Shown here piece by piece: positions 54,469 to 62,072 of a stretch of 64,000 bases of DNA (within the stretch, counting starts at the first letter, position 1; the number at the start of each line of letters is the position of its first letter). The position numbers and the translations under genes are program-made. Source of the DNA: an uncultured Rhodoferax sp. (lineage in GTDB: Bacteria > Pseudomonadota > Gammaproteobacteria > Burkholderiales > Burkholderiaceae_C). Location: assembly GCF_946221635.1 (NCBI RefSeq), contig NZ_CAMIHB010000017.1, positions 12,342-76,341 of the forward strand, read 5' to 3'. A model generated the notes under the pieces. That model made no database searches and was not told the DNA's origin. It saw only the letters and a list, made by a program, of their open reading frames with translations.

Positions 54469-56116
54469 CCAGGCGGAAGGCCAGGGTCACGCGGGCGGGC
54501 AGGGGTTCGGTGTGGCCGAACCAGATGCCGTCCACCGGCTGGCCCTGGTGCTTGAGCTTGAGCGCCAGGTGTTTTTCGCCCACCAGACGCTGCGACACCA
54601 CTTCCACCTCTTCGCTGAAGGTGGGCGCAGCAAAGCCCTGGCCCCACACCTCTTTGTGCAGCGCGTCCACCAGGTCGACGCGGCGGTACTCGGGGTTGAG
54701 GGGGCCGTCGGTCTCCAGGCGGCGCGTCAGCGTGGCGGCGTCCAGCCATTCCTGGGCGACCTCGTTGAGGCCGTTTTCGAAGTCGTCAAAGAATTCCTCG
54801 GCCACCGTGCAGCCTGCGGCCATGGCGTGGCCGCCAAAGCGCAGGATGGCCTGCGGGTAGCGCTTGGCCACCAGGTCCAGCGCATCGCGCAGGTGAAAGC
54901 CCGGAATGCTGCGGCCCGAGCCCTTGAGCTCGTGTTCCTTGCCCGGCGCGCTGCTGGGTGCAAACACAAAGGTAGGGCGGTGCAGCTTGTCCTTGATGCG
55001 GCTGGCCACGATGCCCACCACGCCTTCGTGGAAGTCGGGGTCGAAGACGCAGATGGCGGGCGGGGGCTCGTCGCCCTCGTCAAACAGGCTCTCGGCAATC
55101 ATCAGCGCCTGCTCGCGCATGTCGCCCTCGATCTCGCGGCGCTCGCGGTTGATGCCGTCCAGCGTCCGGGCCAGCTCGTCGGCGCGGGCGGGGTCGTCGG
55201 TCAGCAGGCATTCGATGCCCAGCGTCATATCGCTCAGGCGACCGGCCGCGTTGATGCGCGGGCCCAGCGCGAAGCCGAAGTCAAAGGTGGTGGCGACCTC
55301 GGCCTTGCGCCCAGATGCTACAAAAAGGCTAGCTAGTCCCGCAGGCATGGCGAGGGCGCGCACGCGCTTTAAGCCTTGGGCGACGAGGCGGCGGTTGTTC
55401 GCATCCAGCTTCACCACATCGGCCACGGTGCCCAGCGCTACCAGGGGCAGCAGGGTGTCCAACTTGGGTTGGGTGGCCGCATCGAACACGCCGCGCGCGC
55501 GCAGCTCGGAGCGCAGCGCCAGTAGGGTGTAGAACATCACGCCCACGCCGGCCATGGACTTGCTCTCAAACGCACAGCCGGGCTGGTTGGGATTCACGAT
55601 CACGTCCGCCTCTGGCAACACGGCCGCCGGCAAGTGGTGGTCGGTCACCAGCACCTGCAGGCCCAGGGCCTTGGCACGGGCCACGCCGTCCACGCTGGCA
55701 ATGCCGTTGTCCACGGTGATGAGCATGTCCGCGCCGGTCTTGGCCACGCGCTCGCTGATGGGGGCGGTGAGGCCATAGCCGTCGACCACGCGGTCGGGCA
55801 CCAGGTAGTCCACCTGTTGCGCACCCAGCAGGCGCAGGCCGCGCACGGCCACGGCGCAGGCGGTGGCGCCGTCGCAGTCGTAGTCGGCCACCACGCAGAG
55901 TTTTTTGTTCTGGCCAATGGCGTCGGCCAGCAGCACGGCGGCGCGGTCCACGCCCAGCAGCGTGCCCGGTGGCAGCAGCTTGGCCAGGGCGTCGTCCAGT
56001 TCGTCAGGGCTGCTCACACCGCGTGCGGCGTACAGGCGCGCCAGCAGGGGGTGGATGCCGGCCTGCTCCAGCTGCCAGGCGGCGCGCGGCGGAATGTCGC
56101 GGGGGATGATGTTCAT
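54407..56116 (-). CDS. recJ: Single-stranded-DNA-specific exonuclease RecJ
   Basis: 569 residues. 5'-3' ssDNA exonuclease of RecF recombination and mismatch repair; DHH phosphoesterase fold. Motifs: VADYDCDGATA (motif I), DNG, VTDHHLP (DHH), VALGTVADVVKL, GPRINAAGRL, GHAMAAGC (DHHA1). Mn(II) dependent. A dispersed hairpin element supplies codons about 258-267 (PAGLASLFVASG). Its ATG overlaps the rpfE-like stop by 4 bp, an arrangement also found in the rpf cluster of Xanthomonas. Confidence 0.96.
   Translation of the reverse strand: MNIIPRDIPPRAAWQLEQAGIHPLLARLYAARGVSSPDELDDALAKLLPPGTLLGVDRAAVLLADAIGQNKKLCVVADYDCDGATACAVAVRGLRLLGAQQVDYLVPDRVVDGYGLTAPISERVAKTGADMLITVDNGIASVDGVARAKALGLQVLVTDHHLPAAVLPEADVIVNPNQPGCAFESKSMAGVGVMFYTLLALRSELRARGVFDAATQPKLDTLLPLVALGTVADVVKLDANNRRLVAQGLKRVRALAMPAGLASLFVASGRKAEVATTFDFGFALGPRINAAGRLSDMTLGIECLLTDDPARADELARTLDGINRERREIEGDMREQALMIAESLFDEGDEPPPAICVFDPDFHEGVVGIVASRIKDKLHRPTFVFAPSSAPGKEHELKGSGRSIPGFHLRDALDLVAKRYPQAILRFGGHAMAAGCTVAEEFFDDFENGLNEVAQEWLDAATLTRRLETDGPLNPEYRRVDLVDALHKEVWGQGFAAPTFSEEVEVVSQRLVGEKHLALKLKHQGQPVDGIWFGHTEPLPARVTLAFRLDADEWQGVRRVRFLVEGAEI
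55316..55346 (-). repeat. Dispersed hairpin element, copy 12 (inside recJ)
   Basis: Plus strand GCTA-N9-TAGC at 55317-55333, then TAGTCCCGCA; only the core is kept. Read in recJ as AGLASLFVA. Less certain than the others since the GCGCGAGCA part is diverged. Confidence 0.5.
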
Positions 56117-57060
56117 AGGGTCTGCAGCAGTTCGTGCGGGGGCGGCGCGGTGAAGCGGCGCTGCAGGCGGTTCCACCAGGGGCTGCTCTGCAAGACAAAA
56201 GTGGGGGCCAGGCGTTCGCCGCACAGGGTCAGTTCCAGGGGGGCGTTGGATTTGGCGCGGGTCAGCAGCTTGGCGATCAGGCCTTCGTCCAGCGCCTGCC
56301 AGGCCTGGGCCCAGAGGCGGCCGTCGTCGCGCAGGGCGGCGGCGGCCAGGCTCTCCTCCATGTCCACGCGCTGGGCCGGGGCGCTGCGCGGGCCTGCGGG
56401 CAGGGTGCCGGTGCCGCTGATCCAGAAGGAATTCACCGGGGCCAGAAAGCGGGCCTTGCGTGCATCGTTGACCGGGTGGGTGTAGAGCAGCATCTGCATC
56501 TCGTTTTGCAGACGGCGCAGGGGCTGGGCCTGCTCCTGGCGCGGCATCCAGCCGTCCACGCGGGCGCCGCGGGTGCGCGCCAGCGAGGCCGTGGGCAGGT
56601 CCGCCAGGGCCGCACCCTGGGCCAGCCAGGTGCTGGTGTTGAGGGGGTGCAGGGTGATGCCGTCCTCGGCGAAGTAGGGCTGCATGGCGCTGCGCAGCGC
56701 GTCGGAGTCGTGCGCGCTCAGGTTCAGCGACTGCGGGTCTTCCATCAGCACATGGTCTGCGCCGATGCGCCAGTGGCAGGGCGTGATCCAGGCCCAGCCG
56801 CTGCTGCCATGCAACTTGGTCAGGCCCAGGTGCTCCGCATCCAGTGCCGCCCAGGGCACCAGGCCGTCGGCCCCCTGCAGGCCCAGGCTCTTGGCCTGCA
56901 CGCGTTCGCCCAGCGGCGTGAGCGACTCGGCCGAACCCAGCACGGGCGGGGTGGGCTGCAACAGGCCCAGCAGCTGGGCCAGATTGGGAAGCGTCAGGTC
57001 CGCCAGGGCGGCCTGGCAGTGCGGTCCCGCCGGTGCGGCGTAGGGAATAACGGTGTGCAT
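56113..57060 (-). CDS. RpfE-like protein upstream of recJ
   Basis: 315 residues from ATG 57060. Related to the RpfE-type proteins (distant phosphoglycerate-mutase / alkaline-phosphatase-like, without obvious catalytic metal residues) found directly before recJ in many beta- and gammaproteobacteria. Segments: CHWRIGADHVLMEDPQSLNLS, GITLHPLNTSTWLA, LLYTHPVNDARKARFLAPVNSFWISGTG and CGERLAPTF. Cytosolic; function unknown, tightly coupled to recJ. ATG 57060 was preferred over 57087 as the product then starts at HTVIPYAAP, the usual N-terminus; both are possible. Confidence 0.75.
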   Translation of the reverse strand: MHTVIPYAAPAGPHCQAALADLTLPNLAQLLGLLQPTPPVLGSAESLTPLGERVQAKSLGLQGADGLVPWAALDAEHLGLTKLHGSSGWAWITPCHWRIGADHVLMEDPQSLNLSAHDSDALRSAMQPYFAEDGITLHPLNTSTWLAQGAALADLPTASLARTRGARVDGWMPRQEQAQPLRRLQNEMQMLLYTHPVNDARKARFLAPVNSFWISGTGTLPAGPRSAPAQRVDMEESLAAAALRDDGRLWAQAWQALDEGLIAKLLTRAKSNAPLELTLCGERLAPTFVLQSSPWWNRLQRRFTAPPPHELLQTL

Positions 57061-57119
57061 GGGGGGATTGTCCTGCATGGATGCCACAATCCGGGCACCT
57101 CAGCACTTTGTAACTTTCG

Positions 57120-58376
57120 ATGCGACTTCCCTACGAGCTCACCATCGGCTGGCGCTACACGCGCGCAGGCCGGGCTACGCGGCGCAACGGCTTCATTTCC
57201 TTCATCTCGGGCGTGTCCATGCTGGGCATTGCCTTGGGGGTCGCTGCGCTCATCATCGTCCTGAGCGTGATGAATGGCTTCCAGAAGGAGGTGCGCGACC
57301 GCATGCTGGGCGTGGTCTCCCACATCGAGGTGTTCGCCCCCGGCGGCCAGGCGCTGCCCGATGTGGACCGCACCCTGCGCGAGGCCAAGGCCCACCCCCA
57401 GGTGGTGGGCGCGGCGCCGTTCGTGGCGGCGCAGGCGCTGATCGCGCGGGGCGAGGACATGAAGGGCGCCATGGTGCGCGGTATCGACCCGGCGCGCGAG
57501 CCTGAGGTGTCGGACGTGGCCACCGGTGCGCAGGCGGCGGTGCTGGCCCAGCTGGTGCCCGGTGAGTTTGGTGTGGTGTTGGGCGGCGAGCTGGCGCGCA
57601 GCATGGGCGTGGTCAAGGGCGACCGCGTGACCCTGATTGCCCCCAGCGGCCAGGTGACGCCGGCCGGTGTGGTGCCGCGCTTGAAGCAGATGACGGTGGT
57701 GGGCACTTTTGACTCCGGCCACTATGAATACGACTCGGCCCTGGTCTTCATCCACTGGGAAGACGCGGCCAAGATCTTCCGCCTGGAAGGCCCCATGGGC
57801 GTGCGCCTCAAGCTCAAAGACCTGCACCAGGCCCGTGAGGTGGCGCAGGACCTGAGCCGCACCATGAGCGGCGACCTGCTGCTGCGGGACTGGACGCGCC
57901 AGAACCGCACCTGGTTTGCCGCGGTGCAGGTGGAAAAACGCATGATGTTCATCATCCTCACCCTCATCGTGGCGGTGGCGGCGTTCAACCTGGTGAGCAC
58001 CCTGGTGATGACGGTGACCGACAAGCGCGCGGACATCGCCATCCTGCGCACGCTGGGCGCGAGCCCGGGCAGCATCATGGGCGTGTTCGTGGTGCAGGGG
58101 GCCATGGTGGGCGTGATCGGCACCCTGGCCGGCCTGCTGCTGGGCCTGGGCGTGGCCTTCAATATCGACGTGATCGTGCCTGCGCTGGAACGCCTGTTGG
58201 GTGCCAGCTTTCTGCCGCAGGACATCTACCTCATCAGCCGCATGCCCAGTGACCCGCAGCGGGGCGACATCGTGCCGGTGGCCGTGATTGCACTGCTCAT
58301 GGCTTTTGTGGCCACCCTGTATCCCAGCTGGCGTGCCAGCCAGGTCAACCCTGCCGAGGCCCTGCGCTATGAGTAA
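57120..58376 (+). CDS. lolC: Lipoprotein-releasing ABC transporter permease LolC/LolE-like
   Basis: 418 residues. FtsX-fold permease with four membrane helices: N-terminal RATRRNGFISFISGVSMLGIALGVAALIIVLS, large periplasmic domain (50-270), and C-terminal three helices (MMFIILTLIVAVAAFNLVSTLVM, TDKRADIAILRTLGASPGSIMGVF, PVAVIALLMAFVATLYPSWRAS). Extracts outer-membrane lipoproteins and passes them to LolA. Single-permease arrangement (LolF/homodimer type) since no second lolC/E follows. Ends 8 bp into lolD. The promoter lies in the short divergent gap (59 bp) with rpfE. Confidence 0.93.
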   Translation: MRLPYELTIGWRYTRAGRATRRNGFISFISGVSMLGIALGVAALIIVLSVMNGFQKEVRDRMLGVVSHIEVFAPGGQALPDVDRTLREAKAHPQVVGAAPFVAAQALIARGEDMKGAMVRGIDPAREPEVSDVATGAQAAVLAQLVPGEFGVVLGGELARSMGVVKGDRVTLIAPSGQVTPAGVVPRLKQMTVVGTFDSGHYEYDSALVFIHWEDAAKIFRLEGPMGVRLKLKDLHQAREVAQDLSRTMSGDLLLRDWTRQNRTWFAAVQVEKRMMFIILTLIVAVAAFNLVSTLVMTVTDKRADIAILRTLGASPGSIMGVFVVQGAMVGVIGTLAGLLLGLGVAFNIDVIVPALERLLGASFLPQDIYLISRMPSDPQRGDIVPVAVIALLMAFVATLYPSWRASQVNPAEALRYE

Positions 58377-59136
58377 GTCCCTGTCCCCCGTCGAACAGGC
58401 CCTGGCCGCCGCGCAGTACCAGCAGGTGGCCGACATGGCAACCCCGGTGGCCCCGCAGCCCACCGGCGAGGTGGTACTGCAAGTACGTGGCCTGACCAAG
58501 CGATTCCAGGAAGGCCGGCTGGACGTAACCGTGCTGCAGGGCGTGGACCTGCAGGTGCACCGGGGCGAGACCCTGGCCATCGTGGGCGCGTCGGGCTCGG
58601 GCAAGAGCACGCTGCTGCACCTCATGGGCGGGCTGGATGCGCCCAGCAGCGGCAGTGTGGACCTGCTGGGCCACAAGCTGGCCGAGCTGCCCCCCGCGGC
58701 GCAAGGCCGCCTGCGCAACCAGCACCTGGGCTTTGTCTACCAGTTCCACCATCTGCTGCCCGAGTTCAGCGCGCTGGACAATGTCGCCATGCCATTGACA
58801 ATTCGGCGTGTAGCCCCCGCAGAATCTGCGCGGGCAGCTATGAAAATGCTAGCGTTGGTGGGGCTGGAGCACCGCATGCACCATCGCCCGGCCGAGCTGT
58901 CGGGCGGCGAGCGCCAGCGCGTGGCGATTGCCCGCGCGCTGGTGACCCAGCCCGACTGCGTGCTGGCCGACGAACCCACCGGCAACCTGGACCGCAGCAC
59001 GGCCGATGGCGTGTTCGAACTCATGCTGGCCCTGGCGCGCGAGCAGGGCACGGCCTTTGTGCTGGTCACCCACGACGCCACGCTGGCCGCACGCTGCAGC
59101 CGCCAGTTGCAGCTCGTCTCCGGCCGCCTGGCCTGA
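58369..59136 (+). CDS. lolD: Lipoprotein-releasing ABC transporter ATP-binding protein LolD
   Basis: 255 residues. Walker A GASGSGKSTLLHLMGGLD, Q-loop FVYQFHHLLPEFSALDNVAMPL (the LolD hallmark), signature LSGGERQRVAIARA, Walker B CVLADEPTGNLD, H-loop LVTHDATLAAR. Energises lipoprotein release with LolC. It overlaps lolC by 8 bp. N-terminal extension of about 30 residues relative to E. coli LolD. Codons about 147-163, in the helical subdomain just before the signature, come from a dispersed hairpin element (RRVAPAESARAAMKMLALVG) and are still in frame. Confidence 0.95.
   Translation: MSKSLSPVEQALAAAQYQQVADMATPVAPQPTGEVVLQVRGLTKRFQEGRLDVTVLQGVDLQVHRGETLAIVGASGSGKSTLLHLMGGLDAPSSGSVDLLGHKLAELPPAAQGRLRNQHLGFVYQFHHLLPEFSALDNVAMPLTIRRVAPAESARAAMKMLALVGLEHRMHHRPAELSGGERQRVAIARALVTQPDCVLADEPTGNLDRSTADGVFELMLALAREQGTAFVLVTHDATLAARCSRQLQLVSGRLA
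58808..58854 (+). repeat. Dispersed hairpin element, copy 13 (inside lolD)
   Basis: GTGTAGCCCCCGCAGAATC, then TGCGCGGGCA and GCTA-N9-TAGC (58837-58853). Read as APAESARAAMKMLA, the same frame as copies 5 and 8. Confidence 0.82.
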
Positions 59137-59257
59137 GCGCCGGACCGCCTGGCTTGCGCTTTGCTGACAGGCAGGCGCGGGCCAAGGGTTGTTGCGGATG
59201 GTCGGTGGCGTGGGGCGGCCTAAGCTGCCCGCCATTGCCACTTCCTGAGAGTTCGCC

Positions 59258-60454
59258 ATGAACCGTCGTCGTTGGTTGCCCTGCGGGGCATTGCTGCTGG
59301 CCTGTGTGGGCGCCGCGCTGGCCCAGCCCGCCAAACCCCTGCGGATTGGCCTGGTCGGCCCCTTCACCGGCCCCTCGGCCGACTTCGGCATTCCCATGCT
59401 CAATGGCGCCAAGCTCGCGGTGGAGGAAATCAACGCCGCCGGTGGCTACCTGGGGCGGCCGCTGGAACTGGTCATCAAGGACGACACGGCCAACCCCGAC
59501 GCGGGCCTGCAGGCCTCGCAGGAGTTGCTGAAGGAGGATGTGGTGGCCACGGTGGGCTTTTGCAACACCGGTGTGGCCATGAAGTCGCTGGAGGTCTACC
59601 AGACCGCCAAGCTGCCGCTCATCGTGCCTTGCGCCACCGGCACACCCATCACCACCAAGTACCCGGCGCCCGAGAGCTACATCTTCCGCACCTCCGCGCG
59701 CGACGCCATCCAGGCCCCCTTTGTGGTGGACGACATCGTGAGCCGGGGCTGGACCAAGGTCGCCATCTTTGCCGACAAGACGCCCTACGGCGAAGGCGGC
59801 ATGAACGATGTGGTCAAGGCCCTGGCGGCCAAGAACCTGCAGCCGGTACACATAGCGCGCTTCGACCTGGGCGTGAAGGATCTGCAGGCCGAACTCAAGG
59901 CCGCGCAGGCCGCCGGTGCCAACGTGGTGTTCAGCTACACCGTGGGGCCGGAGAACGCCGTCATCGCCAAGGGCCGCCAGGCCCTGAAGTGGAGCGTGCC
60001 GCAGGTCGGGGCCTGGCCCTTGTCCTTTCCCTTCTTCATTGAAGGGGCCAAGGACGCGGCCGAGGGCGCGCTGATGGCGCAGACCTTTATCGCCGAGCCC
60101 AGCAACGAGCGCCGCATCTCCTTCCTGAGCGCTTACGCCCGCAAGTTCAACACCAAGAAGATCACCGTGCCCATGGCGGCCGCCCAGGCCTATGACACGG
60201 TCTACCTGCTGACCTACGCCATCCTGTCCATCCGCGACGGCAACCTCACGGGCCCCTCGGTCAAAAACGCGTTGGAGAACATGCCCCGCGTGTACTATGG
60301 CGTCACGGCCACGCATGAGCGCCCCTTCAGCAAGGACGACAAGGACGCCATCACCAGCAATATGCTGGTCATGGGCCTGGTCAAGAATGGTGCCGTGAGC
60401 TTTGCCTACCCCGAAGACCGTACCCGCAACCTTTTTGTGCAGCGAAAACGCTGA
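59258..60454 (+). CDS. Branched-chain amino-acid-type ABC transporter substrate-binding protein (LivK-like)
   Basis: 398 residues. Signal peptide MNRRRWLPCGALLLACVGAALA, then a type I periplasmic binding domain: RIGLVGPFTGPSADFGIPMLNGAKLAVEEINAAGGYLGRPLELVIKDD, VVATVGFCNTGVAMKSLEVYQ. Binds amino acids, amides, urea or aromatic acids; not predictable. No livHMGF permease/ATPase genes are adjacent, so it is an orphan that may serve a distant transporter. TatD starts 16 bp later. Confidence 0.9.
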   Translation: MNRRRWLPCGALLLACVGAALAQPAKPLRIGLVGPFTGPSADFGIPMLNGAKLAVEEINAAGGYLGRPLELVIKDDTANPDAGLQASQELLKEDVVATVGFCNTGVAMKSLEVYQTAKLPLIVPCATGTPITTKYPAPESYIFRTSARDAIQAPFVVDDIVSRGWTKVAIFADKTPYGEGGMNDVVKALAAKNLQPVHIARFDLGVKDLQAELKAAQAAGANVVFSYTVGPENAVIAKGRQALKWSVPQVGAWPLSFPFFIEGAKDAAEGALMAQTFIAEPSNERRISFLSAYARKFNTKKITVPMAAAQAYDTVYLLTYAILSIRDGNLTGPSVKNALENMPRVYYGVTATHERPFSKDDKDAITSNMLVMGLVKNGAVSFAYPEDRTRNLFVQRKR

Positions 60455-60470
60455 CCCATCCCACGTACCC

Positions 60471-61307
60471 ATGCGCTGGATCGATACGCACTGCCACCTG
60501 GATGCCTTCGATGCGGCAGGGGCGGTGGTACAGGCGGCAGCCAGTGCGGGCGTGGTGCACGGCGTGCTGCCTGCGGTGGAGGTGGCGAACCTGGATACGG
60601 TGCGGCAACTGGCCCATGACCAGGGCTGGAGCTACGCGCTGGGCATCCACCCGCTCTATGTGCCCACGGCGCAGGACGATGCGCTGGAGGTGCTGGCTGC
60701 GCAGTTGCAGACCCACCATGCAGACCCACGTCTCGTCGCCGTGGGTGAGATCGGGCTGGACTACTTTGTGCCCCAGCTGATGCAAAGCCCCTGGCGCGAG
60801 AAACAGGAAGCGGTGTACCGCGCCCAGCTCCGGCTTGCGCGGCAGTTCGACCTGCCGGTGCTGCTGCATGTACGCCGCTCGGCCGATCGGCTGCTCAAGC
60901 ACCTGCGCGAGGTGGGCGGCCCCAAGGCGCGCTGGCAGGGCATTGCCCATGCCTTCAATGGCAGCGCGGTGCAGGCCCAGGCATTCATCCAGCTCGGCTT
61001 CAAGCTGGGCTTTGGTGGTGCGGTGACCTTCGAGCGCGCCCACCAGCTGCGCCATCTGGCGCAGACCCTGCCGCTGGAGTCGCTGGTGCTGGAGACCGAT
61101 GCGCCCGACATCCCGCCCCACTGGCTCTACGCCACCGCCGCCGAACGCGCCGCCGGCAAGCCCCAGGGCCGCAACACGCCGGCCGAGCTGCCGCGCATCG
61201 CGCAGACGGTGGCGGCGCTGCGGGGCATGGCGCTGGACGAGCTGGCGCGGGCCAGTACCGACAACGCATGCCAGGCACTGCCGCGCCTGCGGGCGCTGCT
61301 GGTATAA
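60471..61307 (+). CDS. tatD: TatD-family metal-dependent DNase
   Basis: 278 residues. TIM-barrel metal hydrolase: DTHCHLDAF (first metal motif), ALGIHPLY, AVGEIGLDYFV, VLLHVRRSADRLLKHL, HAFNGS and LETDAPDIPP. 3'-5' DNA/RNA exonuclease or D-amino-acyl-tRNA-like deacylase role in DNA repair. Shorter by a few residues than YcfH but complete. 16 bp from the LivK-like gene and 6 bp from the spermidine-synthase-like gene, so operonic. Confidence 0.92.
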   Translation: MRWIDTHCHLDAFDAAGAVVQAAASAGVVHGVLPAVEVANLDTVRQLAHDQGWSYALGIHPLYVPTAQDDALEVLAAQLQTHHADPRLVAVGEIGLDYFVPQLMQSPWREKQEAVYRAQLRLARQFDLPVLLHVRRSADRLLKHLREVGGPKARWQGIAHAFNGSAVQAQAFIQLGFKLGFGGAVTFERAHQLRHLAQTLPLESLVLETDAPDIPPHWLYATAAERAAGKPQGRNTPAELPRIAQTVAALRGMALDELARASTDNACQALPRLRALLV

Positions 61308-61313
61308 ACCGCC

Positions 61314-62072
61314 ATGGTTCGAAAAGCAGCACCCGTACTCCCCGAAGTCAATTTCTCCGAAGAAGGCCCCATTCGCCACCTGCACCTGGGCAGCGAATGG
61401 ATACAGGGCTCCATGCTGGTGGAGGCGCCTACCGTGCTGGTGCACGAGTACATCCAGCGCATGATGGCCTGGCTGCTGTTTGTGGACCCGCTCAGTGTGC
61501 CCAAGCGCCAGGCCTTGCAGCTGGGCCTGGGCGCCGGGTCTCTCACCAAGTTCTGCCACAAGGAACTGAAGATGAAGACCACTGCCATTGAACTCAACCC
61601 ACAGGTCTTGCATGCCTGTCGCGGCTGGTTCAAGCTGCCGGCCGACAACAGCCGCATGCAGGTGGTGTTGGGCGATGCCTCCGAAGAGATCAAGAAAGCC
61701 CAATGGATCGGTGCGGTTGACGCGTTGCAGGTGGACCTCTACGACGAGGAGGCCGCCGCCCCGGTGCTGGACAGTGCCGATTTCTACGCCGACTGCCGCG
61801 CCACGTTGACGGACGAGGGCTGCATGACCGTGAACCTGTTTGGCCGCAGCTCCAGCTTCCAGGCCAGCGTGGACAAGATGGCCCAGGCCTTTGGCGACGA
61901 GGCGCTGTGGGCCTTCAAGTCCACACGCGAAGGCAACACCGTGGTCATGGCCCAGCGCACGCCCAGCCGCCCCAAGCGTTCGGTGCTGCTGGAGCGGGCC
62001 GAGTTCATCCAGTCTCAGTGGGGGCTGCCTGCGGACAAGTGGGTCCGTGTCTTCAAGCCGGTGCACGCATGA
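61314..62072 (+). CDS. Spermidine-synthase-like methyltransferase-fold protein
   Basis: 252 residues. Rossmann-type polyamine synthase fold without the N-terminal beta-hairpin of SpeE: LLFVDPLSVPKRQALQLGLGAGSLTKFCH carries the nucleotide-site GxGxG-like loop, then TTAIELNPQVLHACRGWF, VVLGDASEEI and VDALQVDLYDEEAAAP (with the acidic motif that binds polyamine or metal). Could be a spermidine synthase-like enzyme or a methyltransferase; the missing N-terminal tetramerisation domain makes aminopropyl transfer uncertain. Its stop overlaps the ATPase gene (ATGA). Confidence 0.85.
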   Translation: MVRKAAPVLPEVNFSEEGPIRHLHLGSEWIQGSMLVEAPTVLVHEYIQRMMAWLLFVDPLSVPKRQALQLGLGAGSLTKFCHKELKMKTTAIELNPQVLHACRGWFKLPADNSRMQVVLGDASEEIKKAQWIGAVDALQVDLYDEEAAAPVLDSADFYADCRATLTDEGCMTVNLFGRSSSFQASVDKMAQAFGDEALWAFKSTREGNTVVMAQRTPSRPKRSVLLERAEFIQSQWGLPADKWVRVFKPVHA

